A stretch of 64,000 nt of DNA. Source: Sorghum bicolor. Its lineage: Eukaryota; Streptophyta; Magnoliopsida; Poales; Poaceae. The position numbers were made by a program, and so were the translations under genes. The notes below the pieces were generated by a model that saw nothing but the letters and a program-made list of their open reading frames with translations, did not search any database and had not been told where the DNA came from. The stretch covers positions 31,294,966-31,358,965 of the forward strand of contig NC_012877.2 in the NCBI RefSeq assembly GCF_000003195.3, in the 5' to 3' direction. Shown one piece after another: positions 52,117-63,985 of this stretch. Every line of letters starts with the position of its first letter. Position 1 is the first letter of the stretch.

Positions 52117-54300
52117 AACTCCCCCAAGCTTACCTCTTGCTCGTCCCTGAGCAAGGATAGACTTAGCTATGGATCATAAGTTGTTGCAATATCTTTTTAA
52201 AAATTTTGACGGTACACATGCTTTTAAATAAGATCTCATCTCTGAGTTAGAGTAAACTGTCGAGACTTAAAACTTACTTACTTTAGCTCCACCATGGGAC
52301 TTGTAACTGTCACTTCTGTCTTGAGTGGTTAAAAGATAGAACAGTCTAGCCAAGTGTCATGTCTCTTATTCTTGATCAGCTATAGCTCTGGGGTTTTTGC
52401 AGATTTTCAAATAAAACTCAGAGATTCCTTGTATGATTCTCTCAGGTCTCTCTTTTGTGGTATTTTTGGATCCTTACCAAGGCAGTGATGGTATATGCCT
52501 TCTCTCAAGATATGTGGTATTTGTGGTATGAGGCATAGTGACATTGCCTTCTCTCTCACCCTACTCTAATAAGGCTTTAATATCTGGAGCTCATAGGTGG
52601 GAGATAAAGTATACATACTTACAAGACATTTATTGCATAGTCAAACCATGGATCCAAAGAAACAAGCCAATAAGTTTAATCAAGATGTGCATGTGTGGCG
52701 AACGAATGGTATATGGTGATGATGGTGATAACAATGGTGAAAACAATGGTGAAAACAATGGTGATGGAAGTCTAATTCTACTTTTGCTCTTTGAGGGGAT
52801 ACATACCTTCCTTGCTTTTGAAACTTTATGAGGAGAATGAGATGCTCTTCTTTTTCTTGTCTCTCAGGTGGGTATCTTGCACCCCTAATTCTACTATCGG
52901 ACACTTGTCCATTTTTACCTCTCGTCTCACTTTTTCTTTTCTTTCGAGGTTCCGAGCACTTGCTCCTTTTTATTTCCTCGTATTATTCCCTTTTTTTAGA
53001 GCATTCATCTCTTGAGATAATATAGCAAGTGGTAGTAACAAGATAACTTGAGCATTTATTTCACAAGGGGAAAACAGAAATATTTTTGGTTATTCTCTCC
53101 CGGATTAGGAGTAGAATATTTTCAGGTGGTTCTGGAGATGAAATGGATGGATATATGTGGATGGTACTTCCAGAGTAGAAGTAGCATATATGAGTGAACG
53201 TGCAAGTGAAATCTTGATTTAACCACATGACAAGCTCCTAAGGGTCTACACAGCTTGACCACACTTAATGCTCATAAGCAGTAAATAGTAAATGTGTGGC
53301 TCAAAGTCTAGCAAGCATGTATATATGGCTGTGGTAGGAATTTAAACTCTCATCATAAAGGAACTCATCATGCAACATTTTAAAAATTTTCAAGATAAAA
53401 TTCTCCAGAATTCTAGCATCTCTAGGAACAGATAAACAGCAGCTCAGCCTTCCCATATCTTATCCGTTAACAACCTAAACTTCAGATCAAGTTTTCATCC
53501 CACAAGTTTAGGTCTAGAGCAAGCTTTAAATTATAACAGTTATATCTAAACTTGAGAGAGAACTTAAATTTTGCAAATTAGGCAGAGCAACTATTTATCA
53601 TATCCATGCTTAAATTTATTTAGATACAGATTAGCATAGCCACTTTATTTATTTATTTAACACACTAAGCAAAAGATATATATACATAAAATCTTTATTT
53701 GGTTTTCCCATAGTTTATGTGTATTTTAATATTCTAAAATAATATAAGTATAAAGATAGATAGAAATACTTATCGGGATAAATGGGGGTGCTCTCCCCCA
53801 AGCTGAATTTTGACGTAATTTCTCTTGATGTAGCTAACAGGTGGCAGAGGTGTATTTGAAAGTCAGCAGCATTCTAACAGCGATTAGAATGACCTCCGTC
53901 TGCTAGTCTTCTTGATTCTTAAATTCTGTGGAGCTCAAAATAGACAACAAAGCTTGTGGAACTGATTTAAGTGTTAGCATCAATATCTAGCCTTTATTAT
54001 CTTGAGACTCCTTAATAAATATTACTCCCTAGTTTTATATTTTTTATTTTATAAAGCAGAAAAATATTTATTTTTATTTTTATGCCTCCACAGTGAATGT
54101 ACTTATGGGTTTTATGCCACTCGTATACTCACATGGGGCTTACTGTTTTTCATATTTTTATTTTCTTTTTAAGACAGCATGAGCATGATTAACTAAATAA
54201 ACTATTTGAAATAACTGAAAGGGAAAGGGTAACTACCAAGTTTACCTCTTGGCAAGGCGTTCGGTGTTTTTAAGTCCTCCGAACGGGACTCTCCAATTTC
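52117..54300 (-). other. 3' noncoding region of G
   Basis: A polypurine tract (reversed AAGCTTGGGGGAGTT, 52117-52131) is followed by 2.1 kb without a gene. It contains a short tandem repeat of ACAATGGTGAAA units (about 52720-52765), the twin hairpins (52899-52965) and AT-rich sequence. The equivalent region of F is 59589-61668. Confidence 0.8.
52899..52965 (-). other. Twin AAGT-loop hairpins of G
   Basis: Read on the minus strand: GAGCAAGTGCTC (52965-52954), then GGACAAGTGTCC (52910-52899), with the same flanks as in B and F. Confidence 0.7.
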
Positions 54301-56952
54301 TTAATCGTCCTGAGGTTCGTTGGGTGGCGTAGTCGGTACTTCCGGCAGCGTCTCCTCTTCTTGTATAGTTATCTTCATTTTCCACACCTGACTTGGTGCT
54401 TCAATCTCCTCGGGATAATTCTGTTTAAACTCTACGTCTTCTGATCTTACAACTTCTCCTTCATAGTCTGCCCATCCGTCCTTGATGATCTGCCTCCTCT
54501 GGTTGCGGTTGCGTCTCTTTCTGACCTGCTTAGATTCTTCAACGATATAGTTAGGGTCAGTAAAATAACGGCGTACCTTCTCTGAGGGGAAGTGCATATG
54601 GACTTCTCCGGTTCCAATGTAGATAATCGCTTTAACGGTGCTGAGGAACGGTCTTCCAAGGATGATGGGTGGATCATACTCGTCTTCTCCCATGTCAACA
54701 ACATGAAAGTCTGTGTAGACAAAGTGATCGTTTATTTTGACTGGGACATCAGATACTGTTCCTTTAACTTCTCGAAATGTCTGATCTGCCATCTGGAGCT
54801 GAATGTATGTTGGTCTTAGTGGCATGGTCCCGAACAAGATCCGATAGGTGACTGCGGCCATTATGTTGACGCCCGATCCGGTGTCGCAAATCGTCTTGTA
54901 GAAGTTGTATCCATTTATGGAGCAGTAGATGCTTGGCATTCCTGGGTCGTCCTTCTTGGTCAAAAACGGTGACTTAAGTTGGTGATCTTGGCCTCCATGG
55001 ACTACAGTGACCATCTTAGCTGACTCGGTCCACACTTGCTTGTTCCTGTTCCTCCTGTTGGTCCTCTTCCTTGATTTACGTCTGGATTGATTTGGAATTT
55101 GTGTAGTCTTGTTTTTGAAGAAAAATGTCTACTTCTTCCCTTTGACGTAGAAACTGATCTTGGCAGCACTGGCGTAGATGATAGCTCCCGTGGTGTTCAA
55201 GAATGGCCTCCCTAAGATGATAGGTGCTCTCTCATCATTTCCGGTCTCTACCACTACGAAGTCTGCTGGGGCATATAAGGTACCAACTCGGACACAAAGG
55301 TTGTTCACTATTCCTTTTGGAAATGTTATCGTCTGATCTGCAAACTGCAAACACATGGTTGTTTCTAATAAAGGATATATAAAGAATTTTTCATAGAGTA
55401 CCCTAGGTATAATATTGACGCTGGAGCCAAAGTCACAGAGTGCTTCTGGGACATCCACCATGCCGATGGAGATCGGGATGACGGGGCGTCCTGGATCGCC
55501 TCTCTTGACCGGCAGAAGGTCAGTAGAGAATTCATTGACGGGGTTACTCCAATTACCTGCATCAAACACGTCTACAAGATTTACAGATTCTAATCCTTCC
55601 AGTTGTGATGGTATACCGGGGTTAGTAGTAGGAACAACAGCAGCTATTTGATTTAACTGAGATTCAATCATTTTATTAAAGCTAATTTGATTCTTGATGG
55701 CAGTAGAGAAATTATCCATTCTATTATTTATATTTTCTAGCATTTTATCATTAGATGCCAATTTCTTAGATAGATTATCCATTAGCTTTCCTTAATTAGA
55801 CACTAACTCTCTCAAAGGTGGAAAATTATTATTATTATTATTGTAAGAATTGTTACCTTGATAATTACCTGAGTAGTTAGGCCTCTGTTGATTCCAACCT
55901 TGATTTTGTTGAGGACGGTTGTAGTAGTAGTAGTAGTTGTTGTTGATGTAGTTCACATCCTCAAGTATCTCAGGGCAGTGGTTGCCTGAGTGTCTAGTGT
56001 CTCCACACTCCTCACAAGTCATGTGAGAGTCGTAGATGTGCATAACTTCTTTCTTGTCTCCAGCTCTATCGTCGAGCTTCTTCATGAGCAGGTCTAGCTT
56101 TGCAGACAACATGTCTACCTCCTTCAGCTGATGCATACCTCCACCTCTCTTGCATGTCTGGCTCCTCTCTTCATTCCAGCTTTGGTTGGACGCCATCTTC
56201 TCCACAAGAGCTGTGGCTTGTGGTATAGTAAGTGATAAGAATGCTCCTCCAGCTGCAGCATCCATGGTCTCTCGGGCACTGTTGCTGAGCCCATGATAGA
56301 ATGTCTGCATCAATAGCCAACTCTCCATTCAATGATGGGGACATTCTAGGATGTAGTCTTGAAAGCGCTCCCATGCTTCTGGAACAGATTCATCATTTTG
56401 TTGCTGAAAACTTGTAATCTTCCCACGGAGAGCATTGGTCTTGCCCATGGGAAAGAACTTAGCCAGGAAGTTTGTTGAGCAGAGTGTCCACGTAGTATTC
56501 TTCTCCTTTGTAGCGTAGAACCACTGCTTCGCTCTTCCTAACAGTGAGAATGGAAAGAGGCGAAGTAGTATAGCGTCTTTGGAAACTCCTGCTATGGTGA
56601 ATGTGTTGCAAATCTCCAGGAAGTGTTGTAAATGAGCACTAGCATCTTCGTGTGCCTTCCCACAGAACTGGTTGGATTGCACCATGTTGATAAGTCCAGG
56701 CTTGAGCTCAAAGTTGCCATCGATCTCTGCAGCAGGTCCAGTGCGGATGTTGTCCGTAGTGGGAGCTGAGAACTCGCGGATCGATTTGTTCGCCATGGCT
56801 TCGAACTCTGAAGACAAGTTCTGGTGATCTTCTTGATTGGATGAAGCTTCTTCGTGAAGTGTTGATGATCTGTTCTTGAGCTTGGCCCTCGTCTTCTTTA
56901 ATAATGCTTCAGGATCGTCAACAAAATTTCCTGGAAGATGTCTTCTATTCAT
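54301..56952 (-). pseudogene. Gag with two tandem retropepsin-like domains (G)
   Basis: One frame of 883 codons from ATG 56952 to TAA at 54301, broken only by in-frame stops at 56329, 55792 and 55129. Residues 1-210 hold the capsid-like core (FPFSLLGRAKQWFY, SFQQQNDESVPEAWERF). A CCHC knuckle CEECGDTRHSGNHC and an Asn/Tyr-rich linker follow. A coiled coil begins MDNLSKKLASNDKMLENI. Protease-like domain 1 has ALCDFGSSVNIIP and APIILGRPFLNTTGAIIY. A basic linker leads to protease-like domain 2 with TICDTGSGVNIMA and PPIILGRPFLSTVKAIIY, then an acidic tail. Domain 1 has Phe in the D-S/T-G triad; domain 2 has a canonical D-T-G. Confidence 0.88.
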
Positions 56953-57112
56953 ACATTCCCCTGCATAAGATAAAATAGAAAAATATCGGGGTAAAACTGT
57001 ATGAGAGAATAGATAAGCTCAATAATATTAGTGATGCGAATGATAACTCAAAATCTTTTATTCCATTCCTGATTAGTAATCAACCTTCCTCGGCAACGGC
57101 GCCAAAAATGCT
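56953..57112 (-). other. Leader and primer-binding site of G
   Basis: On the minus strand TGGCGCCGTTGCCGAGG (57104-57088) follows the LTR by eight bases. It is the tRNA-Asp type with one mismatch. The gag ATG is about 135 bases further on. Confidence 0.85.
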
Positions 57113-58455
57113 TGTTGGGTATTCTTAACATCATTACCAAAAGTAGACTAAGTTCTAAATCTAGCAACGGTGCCAAAAATGCCAAACCTATCCCTCACAC
57201 CACTTAAGCCAAGTTGTCATCCCCAGCATGACATGAGAGACGCGGTATTGAAATATGCAATTGCTCTTCTAAATAAATAATGAATGGGATCTGCAAGCGC
57301 ACAGATTAATACCGATGCAGCATTTTAACCGGGAAGTATTCCAGGTATCGTTATTTATATTTTTACCACTGGAAAGGGATTAGAAATCATCACTAATGAT
57401 TACAGAATAGAATATGAGATTGAGCATCTATCATTGCATGTATAATTGAGAACATTATATCTAACTCATCATACAGGGATAAGTGTCACATAAAAGATAT
57501 ATGAAATAATAATAGTGACAAGGATAACTAATCTGATCTAGCCACATAATAAATATGATAAGCACCTCAATTAGATACTCTAGAAAGTCATTAGCATGGT
57601 ATTAGAACGAACTACAAGAATATTCCCTAAGTTATTCTCAACTATATAGTCTAGCATATCATAGTTAGTGCAAGCATACTTAGCAATCTAACTAAGCCAA
57701 GTACATAACTATGATAAACTAAGAACAATATAATCTTGAATATAAGCAAGTAGAGCAAAGTCATAAGCAATATATTGAAGTAGAACAAAGTCATATTCAT
57801 AATATTGAAGAACAAAGATAATTAGAAAACAATTAGAAACACAATTAGAGAATTACCAAGAATCCTCTTGACAGATCCGGAAACCAATCGAAGATTGACT
57901 CCTTCTAGTTCTAATCCTATGTAGCTATGCTAATCTAGATGTCTAATTGATGTGGTGGCTCTAATCTTGATCAGAGGCTTCTTCTCCCTTGATGGAACAA
58001 TGAATTAGGGTTGAGAGGCTCTCTCCTCCAGGGGCCAAGGGGTCTGGTTTTATAGTCCCTTCAAGTGAATATGGGCCCTTGGATCAAACCGACATAGATT
58101 GTATGGTTTAGATTCATCCTTTAGGTCGGTGGAGACTTCCTGCAAAGCAGAGTCCTGTTTGGACTCCAACAGGGGGCGGGCGCCCTGCCTTTGGCCCCGT
58201 TTCGCCTCCGCTTCGGTCTCGTGGCTTCTGGAGTCTTCTAGATGTAAGATAATTGCGCAGCACGTTAATATCTTTACGTAATCCTGACGTGTGGGCCTTT
58301 CTTCCGTATTTCCTGATAACCCCCTGTAGAAATAGACAAACACCAAAACTCGTGGAATTCTGTCAGATAAAACCCTAAGTCTGGATGTGGATTTTATTTG
58401 GATCCTTTTCTTTACTTATTTGATAATTAAATTTGATACTTAAGGACCGTCAACA
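57113..58455 (-). repeat. 5' LTR of G (right copy), 1343 bp
   Basis: As the left copy but lacking 288 bp between repeated ATC triplets, and with one instead of two GC boxes (58174-58185). It has 16 bases near 58250 that the left copy lacks. Confidence 0.95.
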
Positions 58456-59588
58456 ATACACACGGGAGATACTGGACACTCAGGCAATCACTGCCCTGAG
58501 ATGCTTGAGGATGTAAACTACATCAACAACAACTACTACTACTATAACCGTCCTCAACAAAATCAAGGTTGGGATCATCAGAGGCCTAACTACTTAGAGA
58601 GACAATCCAGGACGCCCTGTCATCCTGATCTCCATCGGCACTCTGCGACTTTGGCTACAGCCTCAACATTATGCTCATGGTACTCTATGAAAAATTCTTT
58701 ACACATCCTTTCCTAGAAACAACCATGTGTTTGAAGCTTGCAGATCGTACGCTAAGTTTCCCAAAGGGAATATTGAAGAACCTCTGCGTCCGAGTTGGTA
58801 CCTTGTACGCCCCAGCAGACTTCTTGGTAATAGAGACCGGTACTGATGAGAGGGCACCCATCATCCTAGGGAGGCCATTCCTGAACACCTCGGGAGCTGT
58901 TATCTACGCTAGTGCTGCCAAGATCAGTTTTTACATCAAGGGGAGGAAGGAGACGTTTTCCTTCAAGAACAAGACTACACAAATCTCAGAACAATCCTAA
59001 CATAAACCAAGGAAAGGACCAACAGGAGGAACAGGAACAAGCAAATGTAGACCAAGTCAGCTAAGATGGTCACTGCAGTTCAAGGAGGTCAAGACCGTCG
59101 ACTTAAGTCACCGTTCCTAACCAAAAAGGATGACCCAGTCACCTATCAGCTCCTGTTCGGAACCATGCCCCTAAAACCAATATACATTCAGCTCCAGATG
59201 ACAGATCAAACATTCCGAAAGGTTGAAGGTTATTGACATGGGAGAAGACGAGTACAATCCACCCATCATCCTTGGAAGACCGTTCCTCAGCACCGTTAAA
59301 GCAATCATCTACATTGGAACCGGAGAAATCCACATGCATTTCCCCTCTGAGAAGGTCAGGACAAGAAGAAGACGACGCAACCGCAACCAGAGGAGGCAAA
59401 CCATCAAAGACGGATGGGCAGACTATGAAGGAGAAGTGGTAAGGTCTGAAGATAGACAGCTTGAACAGAACTATCCTGAGGACACCGTAGCACCAAGTCA
59501 GGTGTGGAGAGAGAAGATAGTTATACATGAAGAGGAGGCGCTGCCGGAACCACCGACTACGCCATCCAGTGAATCCCAGGACGACTGA
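58456..59588 (+). pseudogene. Gag C-terminus and two protease-like domains of F
   Basis: Begins inside the gag knuckle (GDTGHSGNHCPEMLEDVNYI), then the Asn/Tyr linker. A deletion joins the linker to protease-like domain 1, of which VLYEKFFTHPFLETTMCL to APIILGRPFLNTSGAVIY is open (58671-59000). The active-site turn of domain 1 is damaged. Domain 2 is mostly deleted but keeps PPIILGRPFLSTVKAIIY and the acidic end EEEALPEPPTTPSSESQDD. Same order as G, same strand as F. Confidence 0.85.
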
Positions 59589-61668
59589 GAAAGCAGAGAG
59601 TCCCGTTCGGAGGACTTAAAAACACGAACGCCCTGCCAAGAGGTAAACTTGGTAGTTATCTTTTTCCTTTCAATTATTTAAAATAGTTTGCTTGGTTAAT
59701 CAGGTTCATATCATCTCGAAAAGAAAATAAAAATGTTAAAAATAGTAAGCCCCATGTGAGTATGCTCATGGCATAAAACCCATAAGTACATTCACTGTGG
59801 TGGCGTAAAAACAAAATAAATATATTCCTGTCCTATAAAAATAAAATTATAAAAATAAATTTATGATCCTACTAAAGAGAGTTACATTTATTGAGGAGGC
59901 TCAACATGATAAAGGCTAGATATTTATGCTAACACTTAACTAGTTCCACAAAGCTTTGTTGTCTATTTGAGCTCCACAGAATTCAAGGATCAAAGAAGAC
60001 TAGGAGACGGAGGACATCCTAATCACTGTCAGGGTGCTGCCGACATTCAAATACACCTCCGCTACCTGCTACATCAAAAGGAATTACGTCAAAATCCAGC
60101 TCGGGGGAGAGCACCCCCATTTATCGAGCTAAGTGTTCTACTCACGTTTATACTTTACTCAAATAATAAAAAGATGCATAATCATAAAAACCCAAATAAA
60201 GATATTGTGCTTATATATATATATTTGCTTAGATTGGTAAATAAATAAATAAATAAAGTTTGCTATGAACCCTCATGATAAGCTCTCACATGGAAATGAT
60301 GAATAGTTGCTCTGCCATGACTAGTTCTCAAAATTGAAATCTCTCACAAGTTTAGGCATGACTGTTATTAATTAAGATTTGCTCTAAACCTGAACTTGTG
60401 GGAAGAGTACTTGATCTTTAAAATATCACATGATGAGTTCCTGTATGGTGAGAGTTTAAATTCCTACCACAGCCATATATACATGCTTGCTAGACTTTGA
60501 GCCACACATTTACTTTTTACTGCTTATGAGCATTGAGTGTGGTCAAGCTGTGTAGACCCTTAGGAGCTTGTCATGTGGTTAAATCAAGATTCACTTGCAC
60601 GTTCACTCACACATACTACTTCTACTCCAGAAGTACCATCCACATATATCCATTTCCATCTCCAGAACCATCCAAAAATATTCTACTCCTAATCCGGGAG
60701 AGAATAGCCAAAAATATTTCTGTTTTTCCCCTGTGAAATAAATGCTCAAGTTATCTTGGTTACTACCACTTGCTATATTATTTCAGGAGATGAGTGCTCT
60801 AAAAAAAAGAGAAAATAGAAAAAAAGAAAGAATATGAGGAAATAAAAAGGGGCAAGTGCCCGGAACCTCGAAAGAAAGAAAAAGTGAGACGAGAGGTAAA
60901 AATGGACAAGTGTCCGACAGTAGAATTAGGGGTACAAGATACCCACCTGAGAGAAAAGAAAAAGAAAATACAGAGCATCTCATTCTCCTCAAAAAGCTTC
61001 AAAGTGCAAGAAAGGTATGTATCCCCTCAAAAGAGCAAACGTAGAATTAGACTTTCACCATTGTTATCACCATCATCACCATTGTTATCACTATTCATTC
61101 GCCACACATGCATATCTTGATTTGACTTATTGACTTGATCTTATGGATCCATGGTTTGACTATGCAATAAATGTCTTGTAAGTATGTATTAGGTGTCTCC
61201 CACCTATGAGGTCCAGATATCAAAACCTTATTAGAGCAGGGTGAGAGAGAAGGCAATGTCACTATGCCTCATACCAATAATACCACATACTTTGAGAGAA
61301 GGCATACACCATTACTGCCTTGGTAAGGATCCAGAAATACCACAAAAGAGAGATTAGAGAGAGTCATACAAGGAATCTCTGAGTTTTATTTGAAAATCTG
61401 CAAAAACTCTAGTGCTATAGTTGATCAAGAATAAGAGACATGGCGCTTGACTAGACCGTTCTATCTTTTAACTGCTCAAGACACAGGTGACGGTTGCAAG
61501 CCCCATGGTGGAAGGTAATATGAGTAAGTTTAAATCTTAACAGTTTACCCTAACCCAGAGATGAGATCTTGTTTGAACGCATGTGTATCTTTAAGGCATG
61601 AAACCACTGCAGAAACTCTTGAGTTCATCTTTGCTCAGGGACGAGCAAAGGTTAAGCTTGGGGGAGCT
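59589..61668 (+). other. 3' noncoding region of F with twin hairpins and polypurine tract
   Basis: About 2.1 kb without a recognised gene, homologous to 52117-54300. GGGCAAGTGCCC (60850-60861) and GGACAAGTGTCC (60904-60915) form the hairpin pair. A CACCATTGTTATCACC repeat lies near 61058-61090. GCTCAGGGACGAGCAAAGG and the purine tract AAGCTTGGGGGAGCT lie directly before the 3' LTR. Confidence 0.8.
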
Positions 61669-62917
61669 TGTGATGGTCCTTAATGCTCATATGTAACCAT
61701 CAATTAATCATGGAAAAGGATCCAAATGCAACCATCATGTAAACCTAGGGTTTTATCTGACAGAATTCCATGAGTTTTGGTGTTTGTCTATTTCTGCAGG
61801 GGGTTATCAGGATTACATAGAGATATTAACGTGCCGCGTAATTATCTTACATCTAAAAGACTCCAGAAGCCACGGGAAGGAAGTGGAGGCCGAGCGGGGC
61901 CAGGCACTGGGCGCCCGCCGAGTTGACCTAGGCGCCCGCCCTGACTTGGAGTTGGATCAGGACTCTTTTTGCGGACGATGTTCCACCGACCTAAAGGATC
62001 AAGGATAACCGTTCAATCAATGTCGGTTTGATCCAACGGCCCATATTCACTTGGAAGGACTATAAAACCAGACCCCCTGGCCCCTGGAGATCATACCTCT
62101 TCTACAGAATCAAAGTTAGGGTTTCAATTCTTCATCCAAGTAGAGAGGATCCCTCTAGTTTTTCTAGTTCTACCTCTAGTTCATCTAGATCTAGTTCTAG
62201 TTCATCTAGTTCTAGTTCTAGTTCCTCTAGTTCTAGTTCTAGTTAGTTCTAGTTGTAATCTAGAAAATAGGGAGAGAGAAGAGGAGAGCGGAGGAGGAGC
62301 CGGATCTGTCGGATCTTCCTCAACATTATACTTTTGCAGCATCTGGTTCGTTCTCCATCGTTCTCCAAGTTCTTCAATTCATAATTCCTGAGCTCTTTAA
62401 TTACTTTTGTTTACATTCAAGTTATTTATTGGATTCCCGCTTGCATCAAGTGCTCTAGTCTTTATAACGATAGAGTAGTAATTAATAGATTAGATGTGGT
62501 GTTTAGTCTTGCAATTACCTGGAATTGCACCCAATCCTGCAGATTGTTGTGGTAGCCTTAGGGTAGTGATAGCCCTAACGGTCGACGTATTCCACCTCAT
62601 TCGGATCGGTGTTTGTAGGACCGTAGTCAGACCTCCCTAGCCCCCTTCTCATCTCTTTCTGTGGTTAGTGCTTTGATGTCCCGAGATAGATAATCTTGAA
62701 GTAATTCTTGATTCTTAGATCAACTAGAGAACTCTCAGGAAACTTCCTCTCTTCCCAACAAAAATATTTATATAGTTATCCTTGGGCGATCTTGGATCTT
62801 AATTAGTACACTCACGTTCCCTGTGGAAAATCGATACTCTAGAATACTCTCGGATGAAGGCTACATCGGTATCCGTGCGCTTGCAGATTTTTCTGTTTGC
62901 GTTTAAAATACCCAACA
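61669..62917 (+). repeat. 3' LTR of F, 1249 bp
   Basis: Starts TGTGATGGTCC (one base shorter than the 5' copy at the tip) and ends ATACCCAACA. Two GC boxes (61909-61919 and 61931-61941). About 26 bases around the GGCCCAC motif are deleted relative to the 5' LTR. It is more diverged from its partner than the G pair, which fits F being the older host. Confidence 0.93.
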
Positions 62918-63286
62918 AGAAGCAGAGTCATGGCCAAACACAAAAGCATTGAGTGTGTCTGACCAAAATTATGAGGCAGCTATCAGTAGTGACTCATTTC
63001 TCTCCATATCGGCAAGAGACAATCTAATGCACTGATCTAATTTCCGTTCACCCCATTGGACCTCATTTGAGTTACTGACTCTCAGAAACCAATCCTTCCA
63101 TCCCTTGGTGGGACTGGGCCAGGAACGGAAGGCATCTTTCCATAGATCTAGAGAAAAATTCTCAGCTCTAAAAGGGATTCTGTTTGTCTCTGCGTTTATA
63201 AGATCGGTGGGATCCATGTTTCCTAGGGGACCAAGGCATTGGAGATGGGGTTGATCAGTAGGAATAACGAACTTATCGGCCAAATC
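62918..63286 (-). pseudogene. Antisense PMD-like gene of E2, exon 2 upstream half
   Basis: Acceptor TTTCTAG before 63286. Coding DLADKFVIPTDQPHLQ, then FSLDLWKDAFRSWPSPTKGW and CIRLSLADMERNESLLIAAS, one stop near 62969, and on to the F insertion point. It continues at 47477 in the same frame once F and one AGAAG copy are removed. The exon is the N-terminal part of the PMD-like domain. Confidence 0.75.
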
Positions 63287-63425
63287 CTAGAAATTTTTGG
63301 GAATGAAAAGAAGAACAAAAAGAGAAAAGATTCGGTAAGACAGATTGCGGATGAATGGGGGTACAGTAAAAGTGTAGAAGAAAGGGCAGTACGCTGACCT
63401 CAGGAACGACGAAGTTGATGGCCAT
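63287..63425 (-). pseudogene. Antisense PMD-like gene of E2, exon 1 and intron 1
   Basis: Exon 1 is only 27 bases (63425-63399, MAINFVVPE), followed by donor GTCAGC, a 112-bp T-rich intron and acceptor TTTCTAG at 63287-63293. The ATG is chosen because the frame joins exon 2 without a stop. Confidence 0.65.
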
Positions 63426-63985
63426 CTCCTCGCAGGGAAGAAGATCGAAGATTTGAGGGTTGGTGAAGAAAGGCCTTTGTTGAAGACCGTGGAGCTATCG
63501 AACAGTGTCGCCGCCAGGAAAGCAGAGTTGGGGCTGTAGAATGATGCGATGGAGAAGGAGTACCCGAGAAGGAAGTATTTATAGGACAAAACGGGCAAGG
63601 GCAAATTTGACTTATCTCTTCGCCGCATCCATGAAATCCGTGGGTGCTCAGGTGGATATGGAAACTGTTCGCACGGTAATCAAGGGATTGCGCAGGTGAT
63701 TTGACAAGAAGCGGTCATGATTTTGAAGATATTTCAGTGTGCGGGATTTCTTGGTCGGTCCATCGGCAGTTTCCTTTAATGGTAATATTGCCGATGGGCA
63801 CATAAAGTGGAGAGATTCGGTTTGGAAGGTTGAGGAATTCGAGGAATCTGCAGGAGAATCGGGCCAAGGTTGTTCAGATTTGAACGGTGGGTTACCAAAT
63901 TGGGAGAATTAAATGCGGAAAGGCATCATTATTGTAGAGAATTTTGGAGCATTAATGATTTTATACTCCGAAATTGGGGGGCATG
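63426..63985 (+). other. E2 3' region, possible promoter of the antisense gene, polypurine tract
   Basis: Lies upstream of the antisense ATG and before the E2 3' LTR. On the minus strand TATAAATAC at 63583-63575 is a TATA candidate about 150 bases upstream of the ATG. GCCGAT/ATCGGC occurs near 63761 and 63789. AAATTGGGGGGC at 63971-63982 is the E2 polypurine tract. Confidence 0.55.

Larger units (their letters stand above)
50481..58455 (-). mobile_element. Element G: young gag-protease-only LTR element
   Basis: 7975 bp on the minus strand: left (3') LTR 50481-52116, 3' noncoding region 52117-54300, a gag-protease-protease frame 54301-56952, primer site, right (5') LTR 57113-58455. TACACA flanks both sides, with one extra A before the right copy. 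By hand the LTRs differ by only about five substitutions plus indels. It belongs to the family of F and of the solo LTR at 5302. It has no RT, RNase H or integrase. Confidence 0.93.
47483..62917 (+). mobile_element. Element F: gag-protease-only LTR element, with G nested inside
   Basis: Complete with LTRs and duplication AGAAG (47478-47482 and 62918-62922), inserted in exon 2 of the antisense gene of E2. Total 15435 bp, of which 7975 is G. The interior has a tRNA-Asp primer site, a leader with a short ORF, the C-terminal half of gag, damaged protease 1, damaged protease 2 and a 2.1 kb noncoding 3' region. RT, RNase H and integrase are absent, and G shows the same layout without them. It must have been mobilised in trans, probably by Athila-like elements such as B. 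Confidence 0.92.

Noticed and set aside
52680..53025. ORFs around the ACAATGGTGAAA repeat and hairpins of G, also 60783-61120 in F
   Set aside because: They are in the noncoding 3' region, differ between G and F, and are broken by small indels.
55792..55920. CRISPR-like or satellite array in the TTATTATT and GTAGTAGTAG runs
   Set aside because: These are Asn and Tyr codon runs of the G gag linker; no spacer structure, and the DNA is plant nuclear.
63287..63628. 113-codon minus-strand ORF
   Set aside because: It overlaps exon 1 and intron 1 of the antisense gene in a different frame and has no recognisable sequence; the spliced reading is better supported.
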